From: Pseudomonadota bacterium
Lineage (GTDB): Bacteria > Pseudomonadota > Gammaproteobacteria > Burkholderiales > Rhodocyclaceae
Length of the DNA stretch: 64,000 nucleotides
Direction: 5' to 3'
Assembly: GCA_018241725.1 (NCBI GenBank)
Contig: JAFEDI010000008.1
Span: forward strand, 1 to 64,000
In this document: positions 35,511 through 44,525 of the stretch, one piece after another
Layout of the letters: every line of letters starts with the position of its first letter
Position numbering within the stretch: position 1 is the first letter of the stretch
The notes under the pieces: generated by a model
What the model was told of the DNA's origin: nothing
The model's input: only the letters and a program-made list of their open reading frames with translations
Database searches by the model: none
Translations under genes and position numbers: made by a program

Positions 35511-36227
35511 TCAGCTAGGGCCAACAGGTTGCCCTCTCCCGTGAAAGGCCTCCAGGTAGGCTGACCATACGCCGTTGAGGAGTTGCCGGTAGCGATGTAT
35601 GTCGCCCGGACGAACGAAAAGGTCCTGCCCGAAGAGCGGCGTCCCGATGTCCGGTTTATGGACAATGACCGTCGGGTCATCGAGCGCATCCTGCTCCCAA
35701 TCAGCCAGAAACAGATGAGGCGCTGCCGCATAGAGTTCTTGAGCCGACGTGCCATCTCCGTGTTTGACGGTATTGGCCAGCAGACGGAGTTCATCCAGGC
35801 CAGAGCGCTGATCCATGGTCAGTGCCGGATCCGGAAGAGCCTTGTCCCACGCTTTGAGCACATCGGGCCCGAACTTGAGCGGCTTTTGGTGTAGGACTCG
35901 AACGTGGAACGCCCGGACTTGCTGCTCAAACAGGTGGTAGAGACTGACCGCGAACATGTTCTGAAGCCCCTGGCGCAAATCGAGAACGATGTCGAAATGC
36001 GCTAACGACGCTTCGAAAGCAGCCTCATGAGCCATTTGCGGATCGAGCCAGTTGCCATCGTTGGCACAGTCACGGCTCGCTCGGTACGCCTCCTGTTGAA
36101 GCGCCTCGACTTCCGCGTGTACGGAGTCAAAGGTCGGCAGGAGGCGCACCGTCAAGGTCTCGACAAGTCGGTCAATCTGATTGCGGTACAGCTGTCGGTA
36201 ATGTTCCAGTTCCCAGTGAGTCAGCAT
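35511..36227 (-). CDS. Hypothetical protein, possible HEPN-like
   Basis: The 238-residue helical protein (MLTHWELEHYRQLYRNQIDR) contains the motif LRLLANTVKHGDGTSAQELY near residue 150. It resembles the RxxxxH-bearing stretch of HEPN-type proteins but with a longer spacing (R-x7-H). It has no signal or TM segment. It is convergent with the GNAT gene, which ends 5 bp away. The HEPN reading is tentative; without it the gene is simply uncharacterised. Confidence 0.5.
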   Translation of the reverse strand: MLTHWELEHYRQLYRNQIDRLVETLTVRLLPTFDSVHAEVEALQQEAYRASRDCANDGNWLDPQMAHEAAFEASLAHFDIVLDLRQGLQNMFAVSLYHLFEQQVRAFHVRVLHQKPLKFGPDVLKAWDKALPDPALTMDQRSGLDELRLLANTVKHGDGTSAQELYAAAPHLFLADWEQDALDDPTVIVHKPDIGTPLFGQDLFVRPGDIHRYRQLLNGVWSAYLEAFHGRGQPVGPS

Positions 36228-36269
36228 CGCCGTCCTGTCCTCGCCAAAGGCCGGGGGACAACGACGTTA

Positions 36270-38198
36270 TCACGATTGCGTGGCGGCCCGTTGCGACCTC
36301 AAATTGTAGGCGACGCTTGCCACAATAATGAGCAGGATCAGGACCTGTGCGGTAACGGTCTGGATCGACGGGTAAACGCCAAGAACATCGATGCGCGGTA
36401 TCGAGATAGGCGTGATCTGCAGGATGCCGACCTTTTGCAGTGCGGCCACACCTTTGCCCATCAGAACGACGGCGAGCACCCCCACGAGGGCTGAACTGAA
36501 GGCAAAGAACTGGCTGATCGGCAGACGTGCCGCGGAGCGCAGGAGTACCGCTGCGACCGCCGCCAGGATGACGATGCCGGAGGCGAGGCCGGCAAGCAGA
36601 TAGACGCCATTGTCCTGGGTCCAGAGCGCCGCATAGAAGAGGACCGTTTCAAAGACTTCGCGATAGACGGTGACGAACGACAGTACGAACAGCATCAGCG
36701 CCGATTTCTTGCTCAGCGCGGACGACAGTTTTTCCTTCACGTAGGTTTGCCAACGGCCTGCAAGACTCTTCTGGTGCATCCACATGCCCACGGCCAGGAG
36801 CACAACGGCGGCAAACACGGCGGAAACGCCCTCCGTCATCTCGCGGCTGGCGCCGCTCACATCCACGACATAGGTGGCCACCAACCAGGTCAGGCCCCCG
36901 GCGGCGAGCGCTGTCATCCATCCCGCATGTACATAGGGCAGTACATCGGTCCGGTCCGCTTTTTTCAGGAATGCCATCATTGCGACGACCACCAGCAAGG
37001 CTTCCAGGCCTTCCCGCAGCAGGATGGTCAATGCGCCAAGGAAGGTCGAGAGGGCGTCTTTGGTGCCCCCCAAGGCCTCCTGCGCTTCATCGAGCTGGGC
37101 TTGCAGTTGCTGGGCAATGTCGTGGGCACGCTCGACCTGCCCGGCAGTCAGTGCATTGCGGTAGAGCCCCATCGTCTTTTCGATGACGTGGAAAAGCGCT
37201 TGATTCTTGGCGGCCAGCGCCGGCTCGACGGGCTCGAAGCCATCCAGATAGGCCGACAATGCCAGCTGCGAGGCCAAGCGTTCGTTTCCGTTGTCCAGCG
37301 CGACAACGCTCTCCCTCAGCTTGTCTTTCGCGATCTGTATGCTGCCCGTGTTTGACGTTGCGAGTAACTGGGGCGTGCTCCGTAGGTAGGCGGTGAGCTG
37401 GCGAGCGGCATCGGCGCCGACGGTCTTGGCGAGCGCTGCCTCGGAATGCTGGCTCAGCGTCGCCAGGGTCGGCACGGCCTCACGGAGGGCAGGTTGCGCG
37501 GCCCACAATTTGGCCCCTGCCTGCTGATCAGCCTCGGAGTACGACAGCGTCGAGGCGAAGTAGGCCAGTGCCCAGCGGTCTTCGTCCGAGAGCTGTACGA
37601 ATCCCGGCATGGACGTTCCCGCCACACCCCGCGTGATGATCTGCTGAAGCGCAAACACACTGCGCTCCCGGGCGCGTTCGTGGTCGGCCAGCGCGATGGG
37701 AGGTGGGTTCAGCTTGGCAGCGAGCGGGCCGTCTGCATGCCCGGAAACACCGTGGCACGAGGCACACTGGCTTTGATAGAGCGTGGCGCCCCGTTGTAGA
37801 TCGGGCAACTTGCCGGGGGCCATCGAGACCGGATAGGCCGCGATGAGTCCGCCTGCCAATTTGCGTGCCTGTTCTCCCACAGATGCGGCCGAAGCCTTTT
37901 GTGCGATGAGCGCACGTAGCGCCGCTGCATCGCTCGCCAGGGTCGGAGCGGCCGGCACCGCTGGCAATTCGGCCAACTGTCGTTCTGCGGCCTGTGCGAA
38001 CTCCTGCATCTCGGCATACTCGGCTTCGCTGGCGACCTGTCCCTCCTTGACGGAACGGCCATAGTCGACGGCAAGGTAGTCCAGCAGCTGCCAGATCTGC
38101 TTGGTCTTGTCTTGCGTCGCTTGAGGCGCAACTTGTGCGATCGAGACCGTCGCAATCAAAGAAAACAGAACGATTGAAAGGAGACGCAGGGCTTGCAT
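36270..38198 (-). CDS. Cytochrome c-FTR1 fusion permease (PbrT/EfeU-like)
   Basis: The protein is 642 residues from MQALRLLSIVLFSLIATVSI (signal peptide). The N-terminal periplasmic half has a haem-c site (YQSQCASCHGVSGHADGPLA) and a downstream Met-bearing segment (TSMPGFVQ). The C-terminal half is an FTR1 iron permease with seven TM helices and two REGLE-type motifs: REGLEAL and REVFET. It fits PbrT of lead operons and the FTR1/EfeU iron importers. A Fur-box-like sequence at 38241-38260 suggests iron control, so its substrate is uncertain. Confidence 0.88.
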   Translation of the reverse strand: MQALRLLSIVLFSLIATVSIAQVAPQATQDKTKQIWQLLDYLAVDYGRSVKEGQVASEAEYAEMQEFAQAAERQLAELPAVPAAPTLASDAAALRALIAQKASAASVGEQARKLAGGLIAAYPVSMAPGKLPDLQRGATLYQSQCASCHGVSGHADGPLAAKLNPPPIALADHERARERSVFALQQIITRGVAGTSMPGFVQLSDEDRWALAYFASTLSYSEADQQAGAKLWAAQPALREAVPTLATLSQHSEAALAKTVGADAARQLTAYLRSTPQLLATSNTGSIQIAKDKLRESVVALDNGNERLASQLALSAYLDGFEPVEPALAAKNQALFHVIEKTMGLYRNALTAGQVERAHDIAQQLQAQLDEAQEALGGTKDALSTFLGALTILLREGLEALLVVVAMMAFLKKADRTDVLPYVHAGWMTALAAGGLTWLVATYVVDVSGASREMTEGVSAVFAAVVLLAVGMWMHQKSLAGRWQTYVKEKLSSALSKKSALMLFVLSFVTVYREVFETVLFYAALWTQDNGVYLLAGLASGIVILAAVAAVLLRSAARLPISQFFAFSSALVGVLAVVLMGKGVAALQKVGILQITPISIPRIDVLGVYPSIQTVTAQVLILLIIVASVAYNLRSQRAATQS

Positions 38199-38236
38199 GA
38201 GGGGTCTTACCGTGGAATGTCTTTTTTTGATTCTGC

Positions 38237-38260
38237 GTGCAAATGAGAATGAGTGCAATT
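38237..38260 (-). promoter_or_regulatory. Fur-box-like sequence upstream of the FTR1 gene
   Basis: AAATGAGAATGAGTGCAATT (38241-38260) resembles GATAATGATAAT-type Fur sites (AATGAGAAT core), with GTGC just before. It lies about 40-60 bp upstream of the FTR1 start. It would imply iron repression. Confidence 0.45.
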
Positions 38261-38369
38261 CCTTTTCTCATGCGCAATCCTTCCCAACGCGAATCGCGTC
38301 GCTTCACGACACCTCACGCCTGAGACGCGGCAGATGATGGCCTGGGGTTGCGCAAGGCACCTTCAACCA

Positions 38370-38861
38370 TCACGCGCCGCCTCCCTGTCTTGGGGGCACA
38401 TGCTGTCGCCCACCGGCATGCGTGGCGGCGAGATGGCTCTCCGATGCGGCGGGCGTGGTGAGCTCTGCCCCTCCATGGGATAGTTCGTTCAAGATCCCGC
38501 ACTCGGCCGCTTGCCGGCCTTCCTCACAACATGCGCGCAACACCTGAAGCTGCGTTTCCAACTGCTGCAACTCCCGTATCCGCTCGGCAACGTGGCCGAT
38601 ATGGGCATCGAGCAACGCGTTGACGTCTTCGCAACTCTCCGACGGAGTGTCCCTGAAACGCAGGAGCACCCGGATTTCGTCCTGCGTCATGTCAAGGGAG
38701 CGACATCGCCGAATGAAGGCGAGGCGTTCGAGATGAACGGCATCGTAGATCCGATAGTTGCCTTCCGTCCGCGCAGCACGCGGGAGCAACCCTTCGCGCT
38801 CGTAGTAACGAATGGTGTCCACCGGCGTACCTGTCTGCTGAGCGAGCTGACCGATTTTCAT
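38370..38861 (-). CDS. pbrR: PbrR/CadR, MerR-family Pb(II)/Cd(II) regulator
   Basis: The protein is 163 residues from MKIGQLAQQTGTPVDTIRYY. It has a MerR HTH, then Cys77 (SESCEDVNALL), Cys111-Cys112 (RACCEEGRQ) and Cys121. This matches the three-Cys site of CadR/PbrR (77, 112, 119) that binds Pb(II) or Cd(II). It is divergent from pbrA, whose promoter has a matching dyad. An upstream in-frame ATG at 38891 is less likely. Confidence 0.93.
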   Translation of the reverse strand: MKIGQLAQQTGTPVDTIRYYEREGLLPRAARTEGNYRIYDAVHLERLAFIRRCRSLDMTQDEIRVLLRFRDTPSESCEDVNALLDAHIGHVAERIRELQQLETQLQVLRACCEEGRQAAECGILNELSHGGAELTTPAASESHLAATHAGGRQHVPPRQGGGA

Positions 38862-38923
38862 TGCAAGGCCTGAAGCCCGGCGTGGGCTCAAGAGGGATCG
38901 AGGAAGGTCGTCACCTTACCTGC

Positions 38924-38954
38924 TTGACTCTGGAGTTACTACAGGGTTTCCAAT
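38924..38954 (+). promoter_or_regulatory. PbrR/CadR operator and pbrA promoter
   Basis: -35 TTGACT (38924-38929) is followed by the dyad ACTCTGGAGTTACTACAGGGT (38927-38947; 21 bp) and a -10-like TCCAAT at 38949-38954. The long spacer is typical of MerR-type promoters. pbrA starts at 38975. Confidence 0.75.
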
Positions 38955-38974
38955 GGCGGCAACCGGAGATCACC

Positions 38975-41230
38975 ATGAAACCCCTGCCCATCAGCCTGCG
39001 ATCCGAGACCCAGCCCTCATCCTGCGGGTGTAGCGGCACGTGTCACGCCCCGGAGGTGCCTTCCACGAATACGCCTCCACAAGCCGACAGTACGAAAGGC
39101 GGCTTGCTGCTTCGCATTCCGGGCATGGACTGCCCCACTGAAGAGAGTGAGATCCGCCGGGCGGTCGAGCACATCGGGGCGATCGGTGGGCTTCGTTTTG
39201 ATCTATCGGCCCGCACCCTGAGCATCGATGCGCCCGATGATGCGCTGCCGAGCATCATCGACGCCATCCGCAAGGCCGGCTTTGCCTCATCGCCGGTTGA
39301 GCCGGATGCGCCGGTGGACACGGGGCACGATGGAATTTTCCGCGGTACCGCGTTTCTCGCAACGGCACTCGTTCTAGCGCTGGGGGCAGAAGTCCTGGCC
39401 TCTGTGATGCCCAACGATCTGCTGGCCAAGATTGCCGGGATGGGCTTGGCTGCCACTGCGATCGCGATGGCGGGGTTTTCCACCTATCGCAAGGGACTGG
39501 CGGCCCTGTCCCAGGGCCGTCTGAACATCAATGCCTTGATGTCGGTTGCGGTGACCGGTGCCTTTGCCATTGGGCAATGGCCCGAGGCCGCCATGGTGAT
39601 GGCCCTGTATGCCATTGCAGAACTGATCGAAGCCAGGTCGGTCGATCGGGCACGGAATGCGATCAAGGGCCTGCTCGCGCTTACGCCCGAAACCGCCGAG
39701 GCAAAGCAGCCCGATGGCAGCTGGCGTGCGCAGGCCTCCCGCGATGTCGCGCTCGCTACCGTCATCAGGGTCAAGCCCGGGGTCCGTATCCCTCTGGATG
39801 GCGTCGTGACGGCGGGGAACAGCGCGGTCAATCAGGCACCCATCACCGGTGAGAGCCTGCCCGTAGACAAGACCGTCGGCGACCCCGTCTTTGCGGGCAC
39901 GATCAACGAATCGGGGCTATTGGAATTCAAGGTGACGGCGCGATCCAGCGATACCACGCTGGCCCGGATCATCCATGCGGTTGAAACGGCGCAAGGCAGC
40001 AAGGCGCCCATGCAGCGCTTTGTCGATCGTTTCGCGACACTCTACACGCCGGCCGTCTTCGTGATCGCACTGGCCGTGGCGCTGCTCACTCCATGGCTAT
40101 TGGGATGGAGCTGGACTCAATCCTTTTACAAGGCCTTGGTTCTCCTTGTGATCGCTTGCCCCTGCGCCTTGGTGATTGCAACCCCCGTCACGGTCGTGAG
40201 CGGACTCGCCGCTGCAGCGCGCCGGGGGATCTTGATCAAAGGCGGCGTCTTCCTTGAAGAAGCGCGCAAGCTCAAAGTCATCGCTCTCGACAAGACAGGG
40301 ACGATCACCGAAGGCAAACCGAAACTGGTTGCCACCGACATCGTGGACCCGACCGTGTCCGAAAAGCAGATTTTGGAGTGGGCCGGTAGCCTGGCCGCCC
40401 ACTCCGATCATCCCGTTTCGAAAGCCATTTCAAGCGCACTGACGCCAAGCTCAAACACGACCGACCATTTCACAGCGTTGCCAGGGCGTGGTGTCCAAGG
40501 GCGTATCGATGGCCAAGACCTGATTCTCGGCAACCACCGCTTGATCGAAGAGCGGAAGCTGTGCGATCCCGCTGTCGAGGCCCGACTCCTTGCGCACGAG
40601 GCGCAAGGCCGCACGATGACACTCCTGGCCAACGAACGGGGTGTTCTGGCGATATTTGCCGTCGCCGACACGATCAAACCCCACGCCCAGGAGGCCATCT
40701 CGGCTTTGCACGCCTTGGGCGTGAAGTCGATCATGCTGTCCGGCGACAACCAGGCGACGGCCAAAGCGGTCGCCATGCAGGCCGGTGTGGACGACGCACG
40801 CGGCAACCTGTTGCCTGACGACAAGCTCAAAGCCATTGAGGCTTTGCAAAAAGAACATGGTCCCACGGCGATGACCGGTGACGGGATCAACGATGCGCCT
40901 GCCTTGGCACGCGCCGATATCGGCATTGCGATGGGGGCTGCAGGAACGGATACCGCCATGGAGGCCGCCGACATCGTGATCATGAACGATGATCTGCGCC
41001 GGATTCCCGAAGCCATTCGGCTCTCGCGCACGACACACCGGGTACTCTGGCAGAACATCTTTCTGGCGCTGGGAATCAAGGCGGCTTTTCTGGTCCTGGC
41101 CCTGCTGGGCAGCGCCACCATGTGGATGGCCGTGTTCGCCGATATGGGGGCGAGCCTGCTGGTCGTGGGCAATGGGTTGCGATTGTTGCGCCTTCAGCCA
41201 CTTAACGATCATCACCCCGCCAAACCTTGA
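38975..41230 (+). CDS. pbrA: PbrA/CadA-type P1B ATPase (Pb/Cd/Zn)
   Basis: The protein is 751 residues from MKPLPISLRSETQPSSCGCS. The N-terminus has a Cys-rich stretch (CGCSGTCHAPE) and an HMA domain with the Pb/Cd-type motif GMDCPTEE. The membrane CPC is in IACPCALVIATPV. DKTGTITEGKP is the phosphorylation loop, SDHPVSKAI the HP motif and [14 protein letters not shown] the hinge. It exports divalent soft metals. It is the divergent partner of pbrR; with the FTR1 gene the arrangement resembles pbrT-pbrR-pbrA. Confidence 0.95.
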   Translation: MKPLPISLRSETQPSSCGCSGTCHAPEVPSTNTPPQADSTKGGLLLRIPGMDCPTEESEIRRAVEHIGAIGGLRFDLSARTLSIDAPDDALPSIIDAIRKAGFASSPVEPDAPVDTGHDGIFRGTAFLATALVLALGAEVLASVMPNDLLAKIAGMGLAATAIAMAGFSTYRKGLAALSQGRLNINALMSVAVTGAFAIGQWPEAAMVMALYAIAELIEARSVDRARNAIKGLLALTPETAEAKQPDGSWRAQASRDVALATVIRVKPGVRIPLDGVVTAGNSAVNQAPITGESLPVDKTVGDPVFAGTINESGLLEFKVTARSSDTTLARIIHAVETAQGSKAPMQRFVDRFATLYTPAVFVIALAVALLTPWLLGWSWTQSFYKALVLLVIACPCALVIATPVTVVSGLAAAARRGILIKGGVFLEEARKLKVIALDKTGTITEGKPKLVATDIVDPTVSEKQILEWAGSLAAHSDHPVSKAISSALTPSSNTTDHFTALPGRGVQGRIDGQDLILGNHRLIEERKLCDPAVEARLLAHEAQGRTMTLLANERGVLAIFAVADTIKPHAQEAISALHALGVKSIMLSGDNQATAKAVAMQAGVDDARGNLLPDDKLKAIEALQKEHGPTAMTGDGINDAPALARADIGIAMGAAGTDTAMEAADIVIMNDDLRRIPEAIRLSRTTHRVLWQNIFLALGIKAAFLVLALLGSATMWMAVFADMGASLLVVGNGLRLLRLQPLNDHHPAKP

Positions 41231-41507
41231 CCCGCTTGGGCAATGTTGACGACTGCCAATGTGGACGCTACGAAGAGTCCTTCATACGGCCGGTGGCCGA
41301 TGAACTCCGGCGTACTCCAAAGCATCCCCTTCCACATGGTCGTAAATCTGGACTGAAGCCACGTGTACTACATCCGACAGGTTCCCACCGATTATCGGAA
41401 CGCCCCCGAACTGACCCATGGCATCCCGTTCACCATGTCGCTCAGAAACGCCGTGATCCACGCGAGGAAATGATTTTTCAGCTGAACTGCGCGATGCAAC
41501 GCGGAGG
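41231..41507. other. Gene-poor gap with a coding remnant at 41357-41473
   Basis: A 38-codon plus-strand stretch after a stop (SHVYYIRQVPTDYRNAPELT, ending MSLRNAVIHARK) reads like protein and ends at a stop at 41471. It has no start and may be the 3' end of a truncated gene. No family recognised. The rest shows nothing. Confidence 0.4.
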
Positions 41508-42353
41508 TCAGCTACCGTCGTCCTGGCGTATCGATGGATCGGCATCGTCCAGCGGCATGTTTGAATTCTGAGGGGCTGACTTAGACTCCGACATCTCGCT
41601 TTCCCTCAACCATCTCTCCCGCTCCGCCTGGACGCCTTGCCAAAAGATCACCACATCCATTCGCTGATTCGGGGCCAAGTACACCCAGTGCTTGAATCGC
41701 TGATCAATGAATGTAAAAAGCTCCGGGTAGAAGGGGGCCAACTCACGGGTCTCCATAAGCCCAGCCTGCAGGTTCAAATAGAGTTGCAATCCCCTTTCAT
41801 GGAGCTCACGGGAAGCGATCTCTTCCGCCTGAGCTACAAGCAGTGACATCGCAACCAGTGCCTCGAAGTTGCACATAGCCAAAAGGGCGCGTTCCTCCGC
41901 CTCCTCGAAGGTCTTGAATCGCGGTTCCTTCTCCTCACCTCGAAGCTCAGCCTCAAAAAGCAGCGCACGCACCTGCGGAGACAGTGCTCGCATCTCCGCT
42001 TCGATAGCGCGACGATCAAGCGACTCCCGCTTCAGCAGGCGCCAGATTGGGCTGCGGAACCAGACCGCCGTACCAGGGTAGTGCGCTTCGGCCTGCTCGA
42101 TGAAATTTCTCGCCCCCGGCTTGTCCTGAGGAACTTTGGTGCCTTTCTTGTATTGGTCCCATTTGCGCGGTCGTGAAACGTCCGACTCGCGCTTACGTAC
42201 GCGCTCGCCATCGAGAGCCATCTCGATCGCGTATGCAGAAGATAAGCCCGACTGTAGTTGGACCACGTGAAACCACAGGCGCGTCCTCAGTCTGTCGATT
42301 GGGTCAGTGGGAGGGCGGCCGCGGCCTCGGGGGTTTATAAGCGGCTTTGTCAT
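41508..42353 (-). CDS. Uncharacterised cargo protein with AT-hook-like start
   Basis: The protein is 281 residues from MTKPLINPRGRGRPPTDPID. The RGRGRPP segment is an AT-hook-like DNA-contact motif. The remainder is helical and charged (RALLFEAELRGEEKEPRFKT, ALVAMSLLVAQAEEIASREL). No enzyme motif is visible. It is divergent from the small gene at 42464 with a 110-bp gap and lies next to istAB, so it may be a DNA-binding accessory of the transposon. I do not recognise the family. Confidence 0.55.
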   Translation of the reverse strand: MTKPLINPRGRGRPPTDPIDRLRTRLWFHVVQLQSGLSSAYAIEMALDGERVRKRESDVSRPRKWDQYKKGTKVPQDKPGARNFIEQAEAHYPGTAVWFRSPIWRLLKRESLDRRAIEAEMRALSPQVRALLFEAELRGEEKEPRFKTFEEAEERALLAMCNFEALVAMSLLVAQAEEIASRELHERGLQLYLNLQAGLMETRELAPFYPELFTFIDQRFKHWVYLAPNQRMDVVIFWQGVQAERERWLRESEMSESKSAPQNSNMPLDDADPSIRQDDGS

Positions 42354-42463
42354 ATGACATCGTCTCTGGAGTACCAAAAATCGGATTATGAGAGCGGGTG
42401 GAGAAAATTGCGACAAACATGAACACTGCGTGACATCGCGCTTCCGTACGCTGTTCTTCCACC

Positions 42464-42754
42464 ATGACACCAATCATCGATAACGATTCGCCCGATGTCT
42501 GCGATCCACTTCGCCGGCAGTTGCGAGAATCCTTGCTGCGTTTGCATGGACCTCTGATGGGGGGGCAGGCGTTGATGACTGCACTAGGGCATAAATCTGC
42601 AGCCTCCATGCGACAAGCAAAGCGACGCGGGCAGATCAGTGTTGTCCTGTTCCCGGTCCCGAACCGCCGAGGCCTGTTTGCGCTCACTCAGGACGTTGCT
42701 GACTGGCTAGCGCGTATGCGTTGCCAGCCCATCAAAGAGGACCCCGCTATCTAG
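42464..42754 (+). CDS. Small probable DNA-binding protein
   Basis: The 96-residue protein (MTPIIDNDSPDVCDPLRRQL) has a segment GGQALMTALGHKSAASMRQA-KRRGQISVVLFPVPNRRGLF that suggests a helix-turn-helix followed by a beta-wing, as in small phage or plasmid regulators. It is divergent from the AT-hook-like gene and 227 bp upstream of istA, behind a terminator. Role possibly regulation of the neighbours or of istAB. Confidence 0.55.
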   Translation: MTPIIDNDSPDVCDPLRRQLRESLLRLHGPLMGGQALMTALGHKSAASMRQAKRRGQISVVLFPVPNRRGLFALTQDVADWLARMRCQPIKEDPAI

Positions 42755-42781
42755 AGCTTCTTTTACCCATCCTGAAACGCA

Positions 42782-42809
42782 AACGCCCGAGGAGGCTGCC
42801 TCGGGCGTT
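42782..42809. terminator. Strong hairpin terminator
   Basis: AACGCCCGAGG (42782-42792) pairs with CCTCGGGCGTT (42799-42809), an 11-bp perfect stem with a 6-base loop. It ends the 42464-42754 transcript before the istA leader. Confidence 0.8.
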
Positions 42810-42934
42810 GCGCATGCTACTTACTACTGTGAGTCTTGGCCGACTACCGCAGTAGTATCGGCGGCGCTCGTCCTGTCGTCAAGGTCGAATATGACCTCGG
42901 CTATTGTGGGCGTACGTGCGGGAGGGCCACGTCC

Positions 42935-42959
42935 ACACCCGACCAGACCTGTCGGGTGT
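42935..42959 (+). promoter_or_regulatory. istA leader hairpin
   Basis: ACACCCGAC (42935-42943) and GTCGGGTGT (42951-42959) form a perfect 9-bp hairpin 22 bp before the istA start. It could limit read-through or translation from external promoters, as in other IS elements. Confidence 0.5.
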
Positions 42960-42980
42960 TTCCAAAAAAGGAAATCCGCC

Positions 42981-44525
42981 ATGCGGCTCCCGGTACATCA
43001 GCAGCGAGACATCGCGCGCATGCACTACTACGATCCGACGCAGTCCCATCGAGCAATTGCGCGTGGGCTTGCTCTATCACCTAACACCGTCGGTGCACTT
43101 CGAAAAAAAATTGTGGAGTCCGGGCTCAACTGGAACGAACTCCGGGACTTGGATGACGATGCGTGGATCTCTGCGCTTGATACAAAAGACCATTCGATCG
43201 CACAGCGTAAGTTGGCGCCAGATTGGGAATGGGTCGATCAGCAAATGCAAGCAGACGATGCTACCCTGAATCAAGTTTGGCTTGAGTGGCGAGCGCAATC
43301 CCCGAATGGCATCGGCCTGACCCAGTTTTGCGTGCGTTACAAAGATTGGACGCGCGCCCAACATATCGTGATGCGCCAGGTACACGAGCCTGGCAACAGT
43401 CTGTTTGTTGACTTTGCCGGGCGAACGGTCGAGATCCGGGATCCAAACGGAGGGCCATCCATGTATGCACAGATATTTGTGGCGGCCCTGGGGTATTCAA
43501 GTTTGACCTACATCCAAGCTGTGCCATCTCAAAGCACCGAGGATTGGATTAGATGCCACATTGACTGCTTTGCGTACTTGGGTGGTGTTCCAGAATGGGT
43601 TGTTCCAGATAATCTCAAGGCTGCTGTATTACGCCGTACGCGCGATGAAATCGTAATCAATCCTGCCTACCGCCGTTGTCTTGATTACTACTCCACAGCG
43701 GCAAGGCCAACCGGTGTGCGAAAGCCCAAGCATAAATCCAAGGCCGAAGTAGCGGTTAAAATTTTCCAAAGAGGGATCATGTTTCCTCTTCGTAATCATG
43801 TCTTTTTCAGCTTGGAGGAACTGAATACAGAACTTCGGAAAGGTATGGAGGCGCTGAACCGACATCCGTTCAAGAGTATGCCGGGCTCTCGATTTGAGCG
43901 CTTCAACGAAGTGGAAAAGCACAAACTCAAGCCCCTTCCCGATTCCGCATACGAGCTTTGCAACTGGCGTTATCGCGTCCGGGCGGGAGATGATTATCAC
44001 GTTGAACATGGTCGAAACCATTACTCCGTTCCGCACACCTTGCGCGGCGAATACGTAGATCTGAGGTATACCGCAACGATATTGGAAATAATGCATCGCA
44101 ATCGGAGAGTGGCATTGCACGAATTACTCAAGGAACCCGGCGGGGTATCGACAAAAGATGAACACAGACCGATCGCTCACAGTCGCGTTCTTGAGGGCGA
44201 ACCAAAAGCACTATTGGAATGGGCCACCTCGGTTGGTGGAAAGACGGAAGAGATGATTCGCTATCATCTAGAATCCCGAAAAGACATGACCAATGGTCTA
44301 AAAGCTGCACGACGGATTCGCAGTCTTGCTCATCTGCACGGAGAATCACGAATCCAGGAGGTGTGCACTTACGCACTCTCGTTGAATCTGACGGCGCTGC
44401 GCAGCATCGAATCGATTATCAAGCAGTCCGCAGACAAGCAAGTACCTGCCGGCGAAAATCCTACCAACTCGCTTCCAGTTCATGAAAACGTTCGTGGTGG
44501 CGATTATTTCGGGGTGCAATCATGA
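42981..44525 (+). CDS. istA: IS21-family transposase IstA
   Basis: The protein is 514 residues from MRLPVHQQRDIARMHYYDPT. N-terminal HTH (HRAIARGLALSPNTVGALRK), then an rve/DDE core: the first Asp in SLFVDFAGRTVEIR, the second in PEWVVPDNLKAAV, and Glu in a helix (KAEVAVKIF). A Mu-transposase-like C-terminal domain follows (YHVEHGRNHYSVPHTLRGEY). It overlaps istB by 4 bp (ATGA). An upstream extension to 42891 is not supported by a ribosome site. It would pair the ends at 2765 and 45429. Confidence 0.95.
   Translation: MRLPVHQQRDIARMHYYDPTQSHRAIARGLALSPNTVGALRKKIVESGLNWNELRDLDDDAWISALDTKDHSIAQRKLAPDWEWVDQQMQADDATLNQVWLEWRAQSPNGIGLTQFCVRYKDWTRAQHIVMRQVHEPGNSLFVDFAGRTVEIRDPNGGPSMYAQIFVAALGYSSLTYIQAVPSQSTEDWIRCHIDCFAYLGGVPEWVVPDNLKAAVLRRTRDEIVINPAYRRCLDYYSTAARPTGVRKPKHKSKAEVAVKIFQRGIMFPLRNHVFFSLEELNTELRKGMEALNRHPFKSMPGSRFERFNEVEKHKLKPLPDSAYELCNWRYRVRAGDDYHVEHGRNHYSVPHTLRGEYVDLRYTATILEIMHRNRRVALHELLKEPGGVSTKDEHRPIAHSRVLEGEPKALLEWATSVGGKTEEMIRYHLESRKDMTNGLKAARRIRSLAHLHGESRIQEVCTYALSLNLTALRSIESIIKQSADKQVPAGENPTNSLPVHENVRGGDYFGVQS

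Noticed and set aside
38237-38260. Sequence near the FTR1 start as a PbrR operator
   Set aside because: It lacks the MerR-type dyad within a -35/-10 spacer; it fits a Fur-like site better.
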